Shown: positions 45,431 to 53,435, counted from the stretch's first letter. The stretch is DNA of 64,000 bases from Rhizobium leguminosarum (GCF_001652265.1 NZ_LWBS01000011.1:135291-199290); one strand, 5' to 3'. Numbers and translations: made by a program. Notes: generated by a model not told the origin, from the letters alone.

Positions 45431-46330
45431 GTGGCAAGGCAGAATACGGTTTTCAAGGAAGCCTACAACAGGTATGCCGCAGCCCTGCGCAGCGATACCG
45501 CGCTGCCCTCGGAGCCGGAGATCGCCGCCCAGCTCGGCGTCAGCCGCTCGACGGCGCGCGCCATCCTGACGCGGCTCAGCGAAGAAGGCATCATCCGCTG
45601 GAACAAGCGCCAGAAGATCGTGCTGCGCCAACCCACCGACCATGACCTCTTTCCCTCCGAAGAAACCGACTCCCTGCATGATATCATCGAGCGCAGCTTC
45701 ATGCAGCGCATCCTTGCCGATGATGCGGCACCCGGCATGCAGATCAACGAGCTGGAGCTTGCCCGCGAGATCGGCACCGGCACAACAAGCGTGCGCGAAT
45801 TCCTGATCCGCTTCTCCCGTTTCGGCCTCATCGAGAAGCGGCCGAACAGCCACTGGACGCTGAAAGGCTTCACCCGCGAATTCGCCCTCGAACTTGCCGA
45901 TGTGCGCGAAATGTTCGAACTGCATTCCGCCGCCGAATTCGGCCGGCTTCCCAGGGATAATCAGAGCTGGGCCGATCTTGCCGCCATCCGCGACGAACAT
46001 CACGCCATGCTTGATGACATCAACCAGCGCTTCAAGGATTTCTCCGTCCTCGACGAGCGTTTCCATTTGCTGATCCACCGCGCCTCGAAAAACCGCTTCA
46101 TCGCCGATTTCTACGACGCGATCGCCATCGTCTTCCACTATCACTACCAGTGGAACAAGACCGCCGCCCGCCAGCGCAACGAGCGCGCCATCCACGAACA
46201 TCTGGATTATATTGCAGCGCTGGAATCCGGCGATCAGGCGGCGATCGAAACCGCCTGCCGCGCGCATCTGCACTCCGCCCGCCAGACCCTGCTGCAATCC
46301 CTGCCGCAGATCGCCGCCGAAACCGCCTGA
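45431..46330 (+). CDS. GntR-family regulator with two winged-helix domains and FCD domain
   Basis: 299 aa from a GTG at 45431; the frame is open to a TTG at 45359. Residues ~7-66 form one GntR winged helix (LPSEPEIAAQLGVSRSTARA, ILTRLSEEGIIRW). Residues ~85-145 form a second (LELAREIGTGTTSVREFLIR, FSRFGLIEKR). From ~150 there is a helical FCD ligand domain with metal-site His/Asp (ADVREMFELH, DERFHLLIH, RAHLHSARQ). A normal GntR/FadR protein has only one winged helix. Divergent from the UxaA-type gene; predicted repressor of the sugar-acid regulon. Confidence 0.85.
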   Translation: MARQNTVFKEAYNRYAAALRSDTALPSEPEIAAQLGVSRSTARAILTRLSEEGIIRWNKRQKIVLRQPTDHDLFPSEETDSLHDIIERSFMQRILADDAAPGMQINELELAREIGTGTTSVREFLIRFSRFGLIEKRPNSHWTLKGFTREFALELADVREMFELHSAAEFGRLPRDNQSWADLAAIRDEHHAMLDDINQRFKDFSVLDERFHLLIHRASKNRFIADFYDAIAIVFHYHYQWNKTAARQRNERAIHEHLDYIAALESGDQAAIETACRAHLHSARQTLLQSLPQIAAETA

Positions 46331-46413
46331 GCGGGTGAAGGAAACTCTGGGAACGCTGGGTCTTATGCAGCTGATGCCATCATCGAACTGCACCTTTCGG
46401 TCCGTTGCGGACG

Positions 46414-46602
46414 TCAGTTAGCCACGACATCATTAGCGATGTCGTGGAGCTTGACCGCTGAATCTTGGCTTGCCCACTTAACTAAATTCCTCAGGTTCTT
46501 CATTCTCAGGTCAGCCTGCGCATCGTCGCAATCCTCTTCGCCCAATATCGCAAGCGCGGCCTCAAAACGCTGAAACACTTCCACTCTGGTCAATTTGCTC
46601 AT
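46414..46602 (-). CDS. Small hypothetical protein
   Basis: 62 aa, with a strong AAGGAGCG 8 bp before the ATG, which makes a real gene likely despite its size. It is soluble, mostly helical and acidic in the middle (EEDCDDAQADLRMKNLRNLV). I do not recognise the family. Its last codons form a perfect 10-bp hairpin with a 6-nt loop (CCACGACATC / GATGTCGTGG, 46422-46447) that may double as a 3' structure. Confidence 0.6.
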   Translation of the reverse strand: MSKLTRVEVFQRFEAALAILGEEDCDDAQADLRMKNLRNLVKWASQDSAVKLHDIANDVVAN

Positions 46603-46840
46603 TGTTCCGCTCCTTGTGAATCGAAGGAGGAGTATCGTCGTGAGATGGCTGATGTCACAGCCCTAGATGCGGGCCTGGCCACTTTTCCGCGTTATCCCCA
46701 CTATCCGTCGATGTAGTAGCTGTTCGTAGGCCGGATACTTTCACAATGTCGGCTCTCGCCGCGTTGCGGCCGACCTTGCCAATCCCACGTTCGACACTGG
46801 CATCACGAAACTTTTTGATGTGTAGGCCGTTATCGCTGAC

Positions 46841-48847
46841 ATGGCCGACGCTAAACTCAATCCGACATCGGTCGACGGTACCGAACCGCACGGTGCCGAT
46901 AAGACACGCCAGGAGACGGCATCGGCTGTCGAGGTCGGGCCGCCGCCAAATGTCACTGAACCCGATCCGGAGTTGACGCCTGAGGAGGCTGAGCAGGCGC
47001 GCAAGCGGTATTTGCTCAAGCGCTTCTGGATCAGCGCGCGCCGTTACTGGGGTCGTGGCGGTGACAGGTTCGCCTGGCCGTGCTCGTTGGGGCTGTTGGC
47101 GATGATCTGCATGAATGTCGGCTTCCAGTATGGAATCAATCGCTGGAACCGCGGGATATTCGACGCCATAGAGCGACACGATGCCGGCACCGTCTATTAC
47201 CTCAGCGGCGTGTTCGTGCCGCTCGTGCTCGGAAGCGTCATCCTGGTCACCGCACAAGTCTATGTTCGCATGATGATCCAGCGCCGGTGGCGTTCCTGGC
47301 TCGCGACCGCGGTCATCGCGCGCTGGCTTGCAAACGGCCGATATTATCAGCTGAACCTCATCGGCGGCGACCACAAGAACCCCGAGGCGCGCATCTCGGA
47401 GGATTTGCGGATTGCTACGGAAGCCCCTGTCGATTTCATCGCTGGTGTCATTTCCGCATTCCTGTCGGCCTCGACCTTCATCGTGGTGCTGTGGACGATT
47501 GGCGGAGCCTTGACCCTGCCGATCGGAGGGTTGACCGTCACCATTCCCGGCTTTCTCGTCGTCACAGCGGTCCTCTACGCCGTGATCACCTCCAGCGTGA
47601 TCGCGGTGATCGGCCGCCATTTCGTGCAGGTCTCCGAGGTCAAGAACCAGGTAGAGGCCGAATTTCGCTACACCCTGACGCATGTGCGGGAAAACGGCGA
47701 GAGCATCGCGCTGCTCGGCGGCGAGGAGGAGGAGCGCAATGACCTCGACAAGACCTTCGGCAATGTGCTGAGGCAATGGGCGCTGCTTGCCCGCCAGCAC
47801 ATGCGCACGACGTTTGTGTCGCATGGGTCGATGCTGATTGCGCCTGTCGTGCCGCTCCTGCTTTGCGCGCCCAAATTCCTCGAAGGCAGCATGACGCTGG
47901 GCGAGGTCATGCAGGCGGCGTCTGCCTTCGCCATCGTCCAGACCGCCTTCGGATGGCTGGTTGACAATTATCCGCGTCTTGCCGATTGGAACGCCTGTGC
48001 GCGGCGCGTCGCTTCGCTGATGATGTCGCTCGACGGGCTGGAGCGTGCCGAACAGAGCGACTCGCTCGGGCGCATCAAGCATGGTGAAACCGAAGGCGAG
48101 GCGATGCTCAGCCTCAACGATCTCGCCGTGTCGCTTGACGATGGCACCGCCGTGGTCACGGAAACCCGGGTCGAGATCGAACCCGGCGAGCGGGTGCTGG
48201 TCGCCGGTGAATCCGGGTCGGGCAAGAGCACGCTGGTGCGGGCCATATCAGGTCTCTGGCCGTGGGGCGGCGGCAGCGTCGATTTCCATGCCGACAGACG
48301 ATTGTTCATGTTGCCGCAACGACCCTATATCCCTTCCGGTACGCTTCGCCGCGCCGTCGCCTATCCCGGCGCCGCCGATAGCTGGCCGCTGGATGAGATC
48401 AAGTCGGCCCTCGACAAGGTGGGACTAAATTATCTGAACGACAGGATCGAGGAAGACGCGCCCTGGGACCAGACCTTGTCGGGTGGCGAAAAGCAGCGGC
48501 TCGCCTTTGCGCGTCTCCTGCTGCACCAACCCGATATCATCGTGTTGGATGAAGCAACCTCGGCACTCGATGAGAAGAGCCAGGACAAGATGATGCAGAT
48601 GCTGATCGACGAATTGCCCGAGGTCACCATCATCAGCGTCGCGCATCGCGCTGAGCTGGAAGCCTTCCATAGCCGCAAGATCACGCTGGAGCGGCGCCGG
48701 GGCGGCGCAAAGCTGGTCAGCGACATCGATCTTATCAAGCGCAAGAGAAAACCGAACCTGCTGTCACGCGTTCTGGAGAACCGCCGCTCCCCACCGAAAG
48801 GCAGCACGACCGCGAGTAATGCGCCGCAGCCTCAGAACGGAAAATGA
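46841..48847 (+). CDS. ABC transporter with SbmA/BacA-like membrane domain fused to an ATPase
   Basis: 668 aa. A Pro/Glu-rich cytosolic tail (1-60) is followed by about six membrane segments of the ABC_membrane_2 (SbmA/BacA) type (GGDRFAWPCSLGLLAM, FQYGINRWNRGIFDAIE, ISEDLRI, VKNQVEAEFRYTL), then a nucleotide-binding domain: Walker A GESGSGKST, signature LSGGEKQR, Walker B DIIVLDEATSALDE, SVAHR. The architecture matches YddA and the BclA peptide importers of Bradyrhizobium, so uptake of antimicrobial-type peptides is possible. The C-terminal tail is basic. No clear ribosome site at the ATG. Confidence 0.9.
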   Translation: MADAKLNPTSVDGTEPHGADKTRQETASAVEVGPPPNVTEPDPELTPEEAEQARKRYLLKRFWISARRYWGRGGDRFAWPCSLGLLAMICMNVGFQYGINRWNRGIFDAIERHDAGTVYYLSGVFVPLVLGSVILVTAQVYVRMMIQRRWRSWLATAVIARWLANGRYYQLNLIGGDHKNPEARISEDLRIATEAPVDFIAGVISAFLSASTFIVVLWTIGGALTLPIGGLTVTIPGFLVVTAVLYAVITSSVIAVIGRHFVQVSEVKNQVEAEFRYTLTHVRENGESIALLGGEEEERNDLDKTFGNVLRQWALLARQHMRTTFVSHGSMLIAPVVPLLLCAPKFLEGSMTLGEVMQAASAFAIVQTAFGWLVDNYPRLADWNACARRVASLMMSLDGLERAEQSDSLGRIKHGETEGEAMLSLNDLAVSLDDGTAVVTETRVEIEPGERVLVAGESGSGKSTLVRAISGLWPWGGGSVDFHADRRLFMLPQRPYIPSGTLRRAVAYPGAADSWPLDEIKSALDKVGLNYLNDRIEEDAPWDQTLSGGEKQRLAFARLLLHQPDIIVLDEATSALDEKSQDKMMQMLIDELPEVTIISVAHRAELEAFHSRKITLERRRGGAKLVSDIDLIKRKRKPNLLSRVLENRRSPPKGSTTASNAPQPQNGK

Positions 48848-48870
48848 AGTCGGCTTGGTCACAAAACGCA

Positions 48871-49329
48871 TCAATCGCGTAAGGAAGACTCTGCGCTCGC
48901 AATCTGATCCAGGTTTTCGATCAGCCGCTTGAGCAGATCGGCAAGTTGTCCCGCTTCCGCATCCGTGAAGCCGGTCAATGCCTCACGATTGCCCAGGAAC
49001 AAGGCTGTGATTGCCTCAGGCATGCGTTCCTGCGCGGGTTTCGTCAGCACGATGCGGCTGCTGCGGCCGTCAGCCGGGTCGGGTGTGCGCTCAATCAAGC
49101 CATCCCTCTCCATGCGTGCGAGCATCTGCGCCATCGGCGGTTGCTCGACCCTGGCAAAGCGGGCGAGGTCGCGCTGCGTGCTGGCCTTGCCATCGTGCAG
49201 CGCCACCAGGACAGGCAACTGGCCGACACCGAAGCCGAGCGGCTTAAGGCGTGACTCGCTGAGGCGGACAAACCCCCGCGCCGCAAGGCTGATGAGATGC
49301 CCCGGCGTTGAAAGCACGTCTTCATTCAT
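48871..49329 (-). CDS. MarR-family regulator
   Basis: 152 aa winged helix: GVGQLPVLVALHDGKASTQRDLARFARVEQPPMAQMLARM, GLIERTPDPADGRSSRIVLT (the DxR wing motif). AAGGGGAAC precedes the ATG. Divergent from the SnoaL-like gene across a 125-bp AT-rich spacer (ATATATATGTACGTATGTAT near 49360), a likely operator region. It converges with the ABC transporter. Confidence 0.9.
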   Translation of the reverse strand: MNEDVLSTPGHLISLAARGFVRLSESRLKPLGFGVGQLPVLVALHDGKASTQRDLARFARVEQPPMAQMLARMERDGLIERTPDPADGRSSRIVLTKPAQERMPEAITALFLGNREALTGFTDAEAGQLADLLKRLIENLDQIASAESSLRD

Positions 49330-49454
49330 TCCGTTCCCCTTGCCTGCACTTGACCGCGAGATATATATGTACGTATGTATCTTGATGTGCGGCGTGTGAC
49401 AATGTCATTTCGATGCCGCCCAGCGAATGGTTCAATCTCCATTGAGGAAACGAC

Positions 49455-49847
49455 ATGTCTAGAAATAATGTCGAAACGATCAAGCGCATCTATGCCAGCT
49501 TCAACGCCAGAGACATTGACGCTGTCCTTGCCGTCCTTTCCGATGATGTCGCCTGGGCCAACGGCATGGATGGCGGCCACATCAATGGCCGTGAGGCCGT
49601 GCGCGACTATTGGACACGCCAGTGGGCTGTCATTAGTCCCCACGTCGAGCCGGTCGCATTTGAAGAAACGCCAGATGGCGCTGTCGCTGTCGAGGTAATC
49701 CAGTCGGTCTTTGACCTCGATGGCCGGCCACTGGAAAGTCAAAGTCATGGCCTGAAGGACAAGACCGTGACGCATATCTTCCGCATGCAAGGCGACAAGA
49801 TCGTCCGCTTCGATATCCGGGATGCCTTCGGCAGCGGAGCGGTCTGA
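49455..49847 (+). CDS. SnoaL-like fold protein
   Basis: 130 aa, single NTF2-like domain: VETIKRIYASFNARDIDAVLAVLSDDVAWANG, GREAVRDYWTRQW, KTVTHIFRMQGDKIVRFDI. Start follows GAGGAAACGAC. A predicted MarR target by divergent position; ligand unknown. Confidence 0.82.
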   Translation: MSRNNVETIKRIYASFNARDIDAVLAVLSDDVAWANGMDGGHINGREAVRDYWTRQWAVISPHVEPVAFEETPDGAVAVEVIQSVFDLDGRPLESQSHGLKDKTVTHIFRMQGDKIVRFDIRDAFGSGAV

Positions 49848-49861
49848 TCCTGATCGAGGAG

Positions 49862-50115
49862 GCTCCCTCTTCTCCCCAGCGGGGAGAAGGTGGCCCGCAG
49901 GGTCGGATGAGGGGGCCACACGGCACACCATTCATTGCCCTTCGCTCGCGCTCAGCGCATTCGCAGCCTTGTCGCTCACCCCCTCATCGCCTCGCTATCG
50001 CTCCGGCACCGACCGGGGTCGAGCCACAGGTCTCGACCCGTCCTTCGGACCCCCGCTGGGGAGAAGAGGACAGTGGCCGCACCTTCGTCCCCCTCCTGCG
50101 GGCACCGTGCAGCCA
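49862..50115. repeat. Compound RIME-type repeat with 19-bp outer inverted arms
   Basis: CCTCTTCTCCCCAGCGGGG (49866-49884) is exactly complementary to 50051-50069, and the two halves carry GGATGAGGGGGCC and ACCCCCTCATCG. Between them lies a GGGGTCGAG...CTCGACCC palindrome like that at 38211. It fills the space between the SnoaL-like and SRPBCC genes. Confidence 0.8.
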
Positions 50116-50134
50116 GGGCCGAGCCACCAAGGGC

Positions 50135-50623
50135 TCAGCGGTCCAGCCAGGCGGCGAGTCCATCCAGCGTCTGCAGCCCGTATTCCACCGCGCCGAAGCC
50201 GATGACCACCTGACGCCGCTTGGCGCTGGGGTGGAGCTGGCGCATGGTCAGCACCGTCTTGCCGTCGGTCTGCTCATCGAAGGTCACCGTGGCGCGGAAA
50301 CGGTCGGGGTCGTCGGGGTCGGGCGTGCCATAGTCCATCACGATCCGCTCGTTCGGCACGATCTCCAGAAAGCGCATGAGGTTTGGGAAGCGCTGCTGCT
50401 TGCCCTCGAACACACCCACCATGTCGAAGCGCCAGACCCCGCCCTCGCGGATATCGGCTTCGTGGGTCTCGATGCTGAGGCCGGCCGGGCCGTACCATTC
50501 GCCAAGCGCCTTGGGGTCCATCCAGGCGGCAAAGACCTTGTCGCGTGGGTGGTTGAGCAGCTTCACCAGCACGATTTCGCGGTCGAGCGACCATGTCTCA
50601 AACAGGTTTGCCATGTCCTTCAT
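50135..50623 (-). CDS. SRPBCC/AHSA1-domain protein
   Basis: 162 aa START-like fold: SLDREIVLVKLLNHPRDKVFAAWMDPKALGEWYGP, EGGVWRFDM, FPNLMRFLEIVPNERIVMDY, LHPSAKRRQVVIGFGAVEYGLQTLDGLAAWL. Such proteins are very often encoded with an ArsR regulator, as here with a 26-bp overlap. They probably bind a hydrophobic ligand. The start may be 50623 or the ATG at 50614. Confidence 0.88.
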   Translation of the reverse strand: MKDMANLFETWSLDREIVLVKLLNHPRDKVFAAWMDPKALGEWYGPAGLSIETHEADIREGGVWRFDMVGVFEGKQQRFPNLMRFLEIVPNERIVMDYGTPDPDDPDRFRATVTFDEQTDGKTVLTMRQLHPSAKRRQVVIGFGAVEYGLQTLDGLAAWLDR

Positions 50624-50954
50624 CGTCCTCTTCGGTTTTGTCCAGGTAGACTTCGAGCCGATCCAGCCGCTCGGTCCAGCGCCGGCGCTCCGATATCATC
50701 CAGTCCGCCGCCTCGTCGAAACGCGCCTGCACCAACCGGCACCAGCGGCTGCGCCCACGCTTCTCGCTGGCGATCAACCCGCAATCTTCCAGCACCCTGA
50801 GATGCTGGGCGAAGGAGGGCAGCGCCATGTCGAAAGGCTCGGCAAGCGCGCTGACCGGCAACTCGCCCTCGACCAGCCGCGACACCACGGCGCGGCGGGT
50901 CGGGTCGCTGAGAGCGTGAAAGGCGAGGTCGAGGGGGGTCGAATGGTAAGGCAT
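50598..50954 (-). CDS. ArsR-family regulator (SRPBCC-associated)
   Basis: 118 aa winged helix: LAFHALSDPTRRAVVSRLVEGELPVSALAEPFDMALPSFAQHLRVLEDCGLIASEKRGRSRWCRL. No metal-binding Cys pair is evident. It heads the ArsR-SRPBCC operon; direct repeats just upstream are a likely operator. Confidence 0.9.
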   Translation of the reverse strand: MPYHSTPLDLAFHALSDPTRRAVVSRLVEGELPVSALAEPFDMALPSFAQHLRVLEDCGLIASEKRGRSRWCRLVQARFDEAADWMISERRRWTERLDRLEVYLDKTEEDDEGHGKPV

Positions 50955-50995
50955 ATCAATCCGTAAATTGCTCAGTGGCGGCGGTCAAGGATAAA

Positions 50996-51063
50996 AAGGT
51001 ACTTGCCTTAGTATCGGGCTCCCAATATGAAGGTACTTGCCTTAGTGTCCGGCCCCGAATGGA
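50996..51063. promoter_or_regulatory. Tandem 34-bp operator-like direct repeat
   Basis: AAGGTACTTGCCTTAGT occurs at 50996-51012 and again, identical, at 51030-51046; over the full 34-bp period 27 positions match. Each AAGGTACTTGCCTT is itself nearly palindromic. It lies between the divergent ArsR and RibD-like genes. Confidence 0.7.
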
Positions 51064-51102
51064 TGGGCCGCTGTGGTGCAACACCTTTCAAGGAGGACTC
51101 CA

Positions 51103-51744
51103 ATGGTAGTTCGTGTCGATCTCATGATCTCGCTCGATGGTTTCGCGACAACGACGGACCAGACGCCCGAAACACCGTTCGGCGAGGACTGGCCGCGTCT
51201 CGTCGGCGCCTATGCGGCAACGCGAACGTTCCGTGAGCGCGTGCTCAAGGATACGACGGGAGGCGGGATCACAGGTCTCGACGACGACTATGCTAGAGAA
51301 TATTTCGAGAATGTGGGCGCCGAGATCATGGGCGCCGGCATGTTCGGTCTCCACAATTTTCCCGACGATCCGAACTGGCGCGGCTGGTGGGGCGACGAGC
51401 CACCGTTCGGGTGTCCGGTCTTCGTCCTCACCCACAAGCCGCGGCCCTCCATCGAGATGGCCGGCGGGACGACGTTCCACTTCCTCAATACCACCCCTGT
51501 CGATGCGCTCCAGCAGGCCGTGAGGGTCGCAAACGGCAAGGATGTGAGGATAGGCGGTGGTCCTACCGTCGTTCGCGACTATCTCAAAGCTGGCCTTGTC
51601 GACCGCCTTCATGTTGCGATCACGCCGATTTTGCTCGGGCGCGGCATCCGGCTGTGGGACGATCTGCGCGGCTTGGAAGCCGGCTGCACAGTCAAGGCGG
51701 AAACGTCACCGAGCGGCACCATCCACCTCACTTTCCAACGCTAG
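51103..51744 (+). CDS. Dihydrofolate reductase-like (RibD C-terminal domain) protein
   Basis: 213 aa from the ATG at 51103 with AAGGAGG at -6. RibD_C fold: VRVDLMISLDGFATT, GAEIMGAGMFGL, PVFVLTHKPRPS, DVRIGGGPTVVRDYLKAGLVDRLHVAITPILLGRG. These proteins are predicted NADPH reductases of unknown substrate. It sits between two divergent ArsR-SRPBCC pairs and may share the tandem operator. Confidence 0.88.
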   Translation: MVVRVDLMISLDGFATTTDQTPETPFGEDWPRLVGAYAATRTFRERVLKDTTGGGITGLDDDYAREYFENVGAEIMGAGMFGLHNFPDDPNWRGWWGDEPPFGCPVFVLTHKPRPSIEMAGGTTFHFLNTTPVDALQQAVRVANGKDVRIGGGPTVVRDYLKAGLVDRLHVAITPILLGRGIRLWDDLRGLEAGCTVKAETSPSGTIHLTFQR

Positions 51745-51800
51745 TCGCTAGCCTGAGGCCGATCTCGGCCCCTTGCATGACGCCGATCCGTGTGCTAGAC

Positions 51801-51820
51801 ACTGAACCAGATGGTTCAGT
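51801..51820. promoter_or_regulatory. Palindromic operator spanning the ArsR start codon
   Basis: ACTGAACCA-GA-TGGTTCAGT, perfect 9-bp arms. The ATG of the ArsR gene (51811) lies inside the right half, so a bound repressor would cover the start region. Sites of this form are typical of SRPBCC-linked ArsR genes. Confidence 0.75.
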
Positions 51821-52173
51821 TTTCGACAGCCCGCCTTGATGCCTCCTTTGCCGCGCTCTCGGACGCCACGCGACGTGGCGTTCTGGAGCAGCTCGGGGGT
51901 GCGGATGCTTCGATCACGGAGCTTGCAGCGACGTTCCACATGACCCTCACGGGCATGAAGAAGCACATCGGCGTCCTGGAGCAGGCGGGGCTGGTGACGA
52001 CGGAGAAGGTCGGGCGTGTGCGGACCTGCAGGCTTGGCCTGGGCGGGCTCGAGGAGGAGGCGGCCTGGATCGAAGCGCGCCGCCAGATCTGGAACGCACG
52101 CTTCAACGCGCTTGATGACGTCATCGAGGCCCTGAAACGGAAGGAGAAAGCTGATGGGAGACAGAGCGAGTAA
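51811..52173 (+). CDS. ArsR-family regulator (SRPBCC-associated), second copy
   Basis: 120 aa: DASFAALSDATRRGVLEQLGGADASITELAATFHMTLTGMKKHIGVLEQAGLVTTEKVGRVRTCRLG. No metal-binding motif. It overlaps the following SRPBCC gene by 20 bp. Same family as 50598-50954 but clearly diverged, so not a recent duplication. Confidence 0.9.
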   Translation: MVQFSTARLDASFAALSDATRRGVLEQLGGADASITELAATFHMTLTGMKKHIGVLEQAGLVTTEKVGRVRTCRLGLGGLEEEAAWIEARRQIWNARFNALDDVIEALKRKEKADGRQSE

Positions 52174-52645
52174 CGGCCGCACGGTGGTCGAACGGAGGTC
52201 GGAGCGCGAACTCGTGGTGACGCGCACCTTCAACGGCCCGGTTCGCCTCGTATTCGACGCGTGGACCAAGCCCGAATTGTTCAAGCTATGGTGGGCGCCG
52301 AAGTCGATGGGCGTGCCCATACTTTCCTGCGAGATGGATGTTCGCACCGGGGGCAGCTATCGCATCGCGTTCGGACACGACGCCTCGGACGCCATGGCCT
52401 TCTTCGGCAAGTATCTCGACGTGTCGCCGCCTTCGCGCCTCGTCTGGACCAATGACGAAGGCGGGGACGGCGCCGTCACCACGGTGACCTTCGAGGAAGA
52501 GGACGGCAGGACGTTGCTGGTCCTGCAGGAACTCTATCCCTCGAAGGAAGCGCTCGACCAATCTTTCGTCGGCATGGAAGACGCGATGCCCGAGCAGTTC
52601 GAGCAGTTGGATGAACTTCTCATCACGCTCAGCGCGAGCGCGTGA
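52154..52645 (+). CDS. SRPBCC/AHSA1-domain protein, second copy
   Basis: 163 aa: ELVVTRTFNGPVRLVFDAWTKPELFKLWWAPKSMG, MDVRTGGSYRIAFG, PPSRLVWTND, EALDQSFVGMEDAMPEQFEQLDELL. Hydrophobic-ligand cavity fold. Second gene of the ArsR-SRPBCC pair; AGGAGAAAGCTG lies before the ATG. Confidence 0.88.
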   Translation: MGDRASNGRTVVERRSERELVVTRTFNGPVRLVFDAWTKPELFKLWWAPKSMGVPILSCEMDVRTGGSYRIAFGHDASDAMAFFGKYLDVSPPSRLVWTNDEGGDGAVTTVTFEEEDGRTLLVLQELYPSKEALDQSFVGMEDAMPEQFEQLDELLITLSASA

Positions 52646-52655
52646 CAGCCCGCCT

Positions 52656-53435
52656 TCAACTCAAACTGCCTAGACCCGCACGAACTTCGGCAAGCCGCTT
52701 GACTGCGTACTCGTCCTGCCAGCAGACGGCGGCTTCCCATGCGGCTGAGGCTTGCGCGGCGATGTCATGTGCGCCGTCGTCGAGATCGGCGGCGTTGCCG
52801 GGCAGCACCAGGTCGAGGTCGGGGACGTCGACATGTGACTCATCCCAGTCGATCAACGCGACCCGATCTGCGGTCATTCGGACGTTGGCAGGGCTGTTGG
52901 GGTTGCCGTGGACAACACAGGTCTGACGCCCGATGAGCCGCGCCCACGCTGCCCGACATCGAGTAACGCCCTCGGGCGGCATCGCGGCAAGGTTGATTCT
53001 TGTTCCGGTTTCGGCATGCAGGAGGTCGGTCGACGATCGCCAGCCCGGGCGCTGCGGCCAGCCCTGCGTCAGCCGATGCAGCTCGCGCAGCGTGTCGGCG
53101 ACGCGACGCCAGTCGGACCCCGTCTCGGGCGGTCCGCCCTCCATATATTTCATCACCACCAGACCGTCCACGAACAGCCGGCCGTCAGTCGTCGGGATCG
53201 GTACCGGAACGGTCATGCCTTCACGGTCGAGGTATTGGAGCAGCTCCGCTTCCCATGCGAGATCAGCGTCGCTCCTGGAGCCGAGACGAGCGACCGCGAT
53301 CTGCCCGTGGAGGCGAACGCTCCACACGTCGTTGGCAACTCCACCCGTGAGCCGTTCGATGCGAACCGCATCTTCACCCCATTGCCCGAGTGCTTCCCAT
53401 CCCATTGGCGACGGCCTCGGGCTATTGATGGTCAC
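52656..53435 (-). CDS. Aminoglycoside phosphotransferase-like protein with altered catalytic motif
   Basis: 259 aa. The N-lobe (LTGGVANDVWSVRLHGQIAVARL) and C-lobe follow the APH/choline kinase fold, but the Brenner motif HGDxxxxxN is HGNPNSPAN, with the usual catalytic Asp replaced by Asn. The Mg-binding segment is ALIDWDES. Either an inactive kinase-like binder or one using another base. GTG start at 53435; a later ATG (MGWEAL) is possible. It overlaps the upstream secreted-protein gene by 14 bp. Confidence 0.8.
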   Translation of the reverse strand: MTINSPRPSPMGWEALGQWGEDAVRIERLTGGVANDVWSVRLHGQIAVARLGSRSDADLAWEAELLQYLDREGMTVPVPIPTTDGRLFVDGLVVMKYMEGGPPETGSDWRRVADTLRELHRLTQGWPQRPGWRSSTDLLHAETGTRINLAAMPPEGVTRCRAAWARLIGRQTCVVHGNPNSPANVRMTADRVALIDWDESHVDVPDLDLVLPGNAADLDDGAHDIAAQASAAWEAAVCWQDEYAVKRLAEVRAGLGSLS

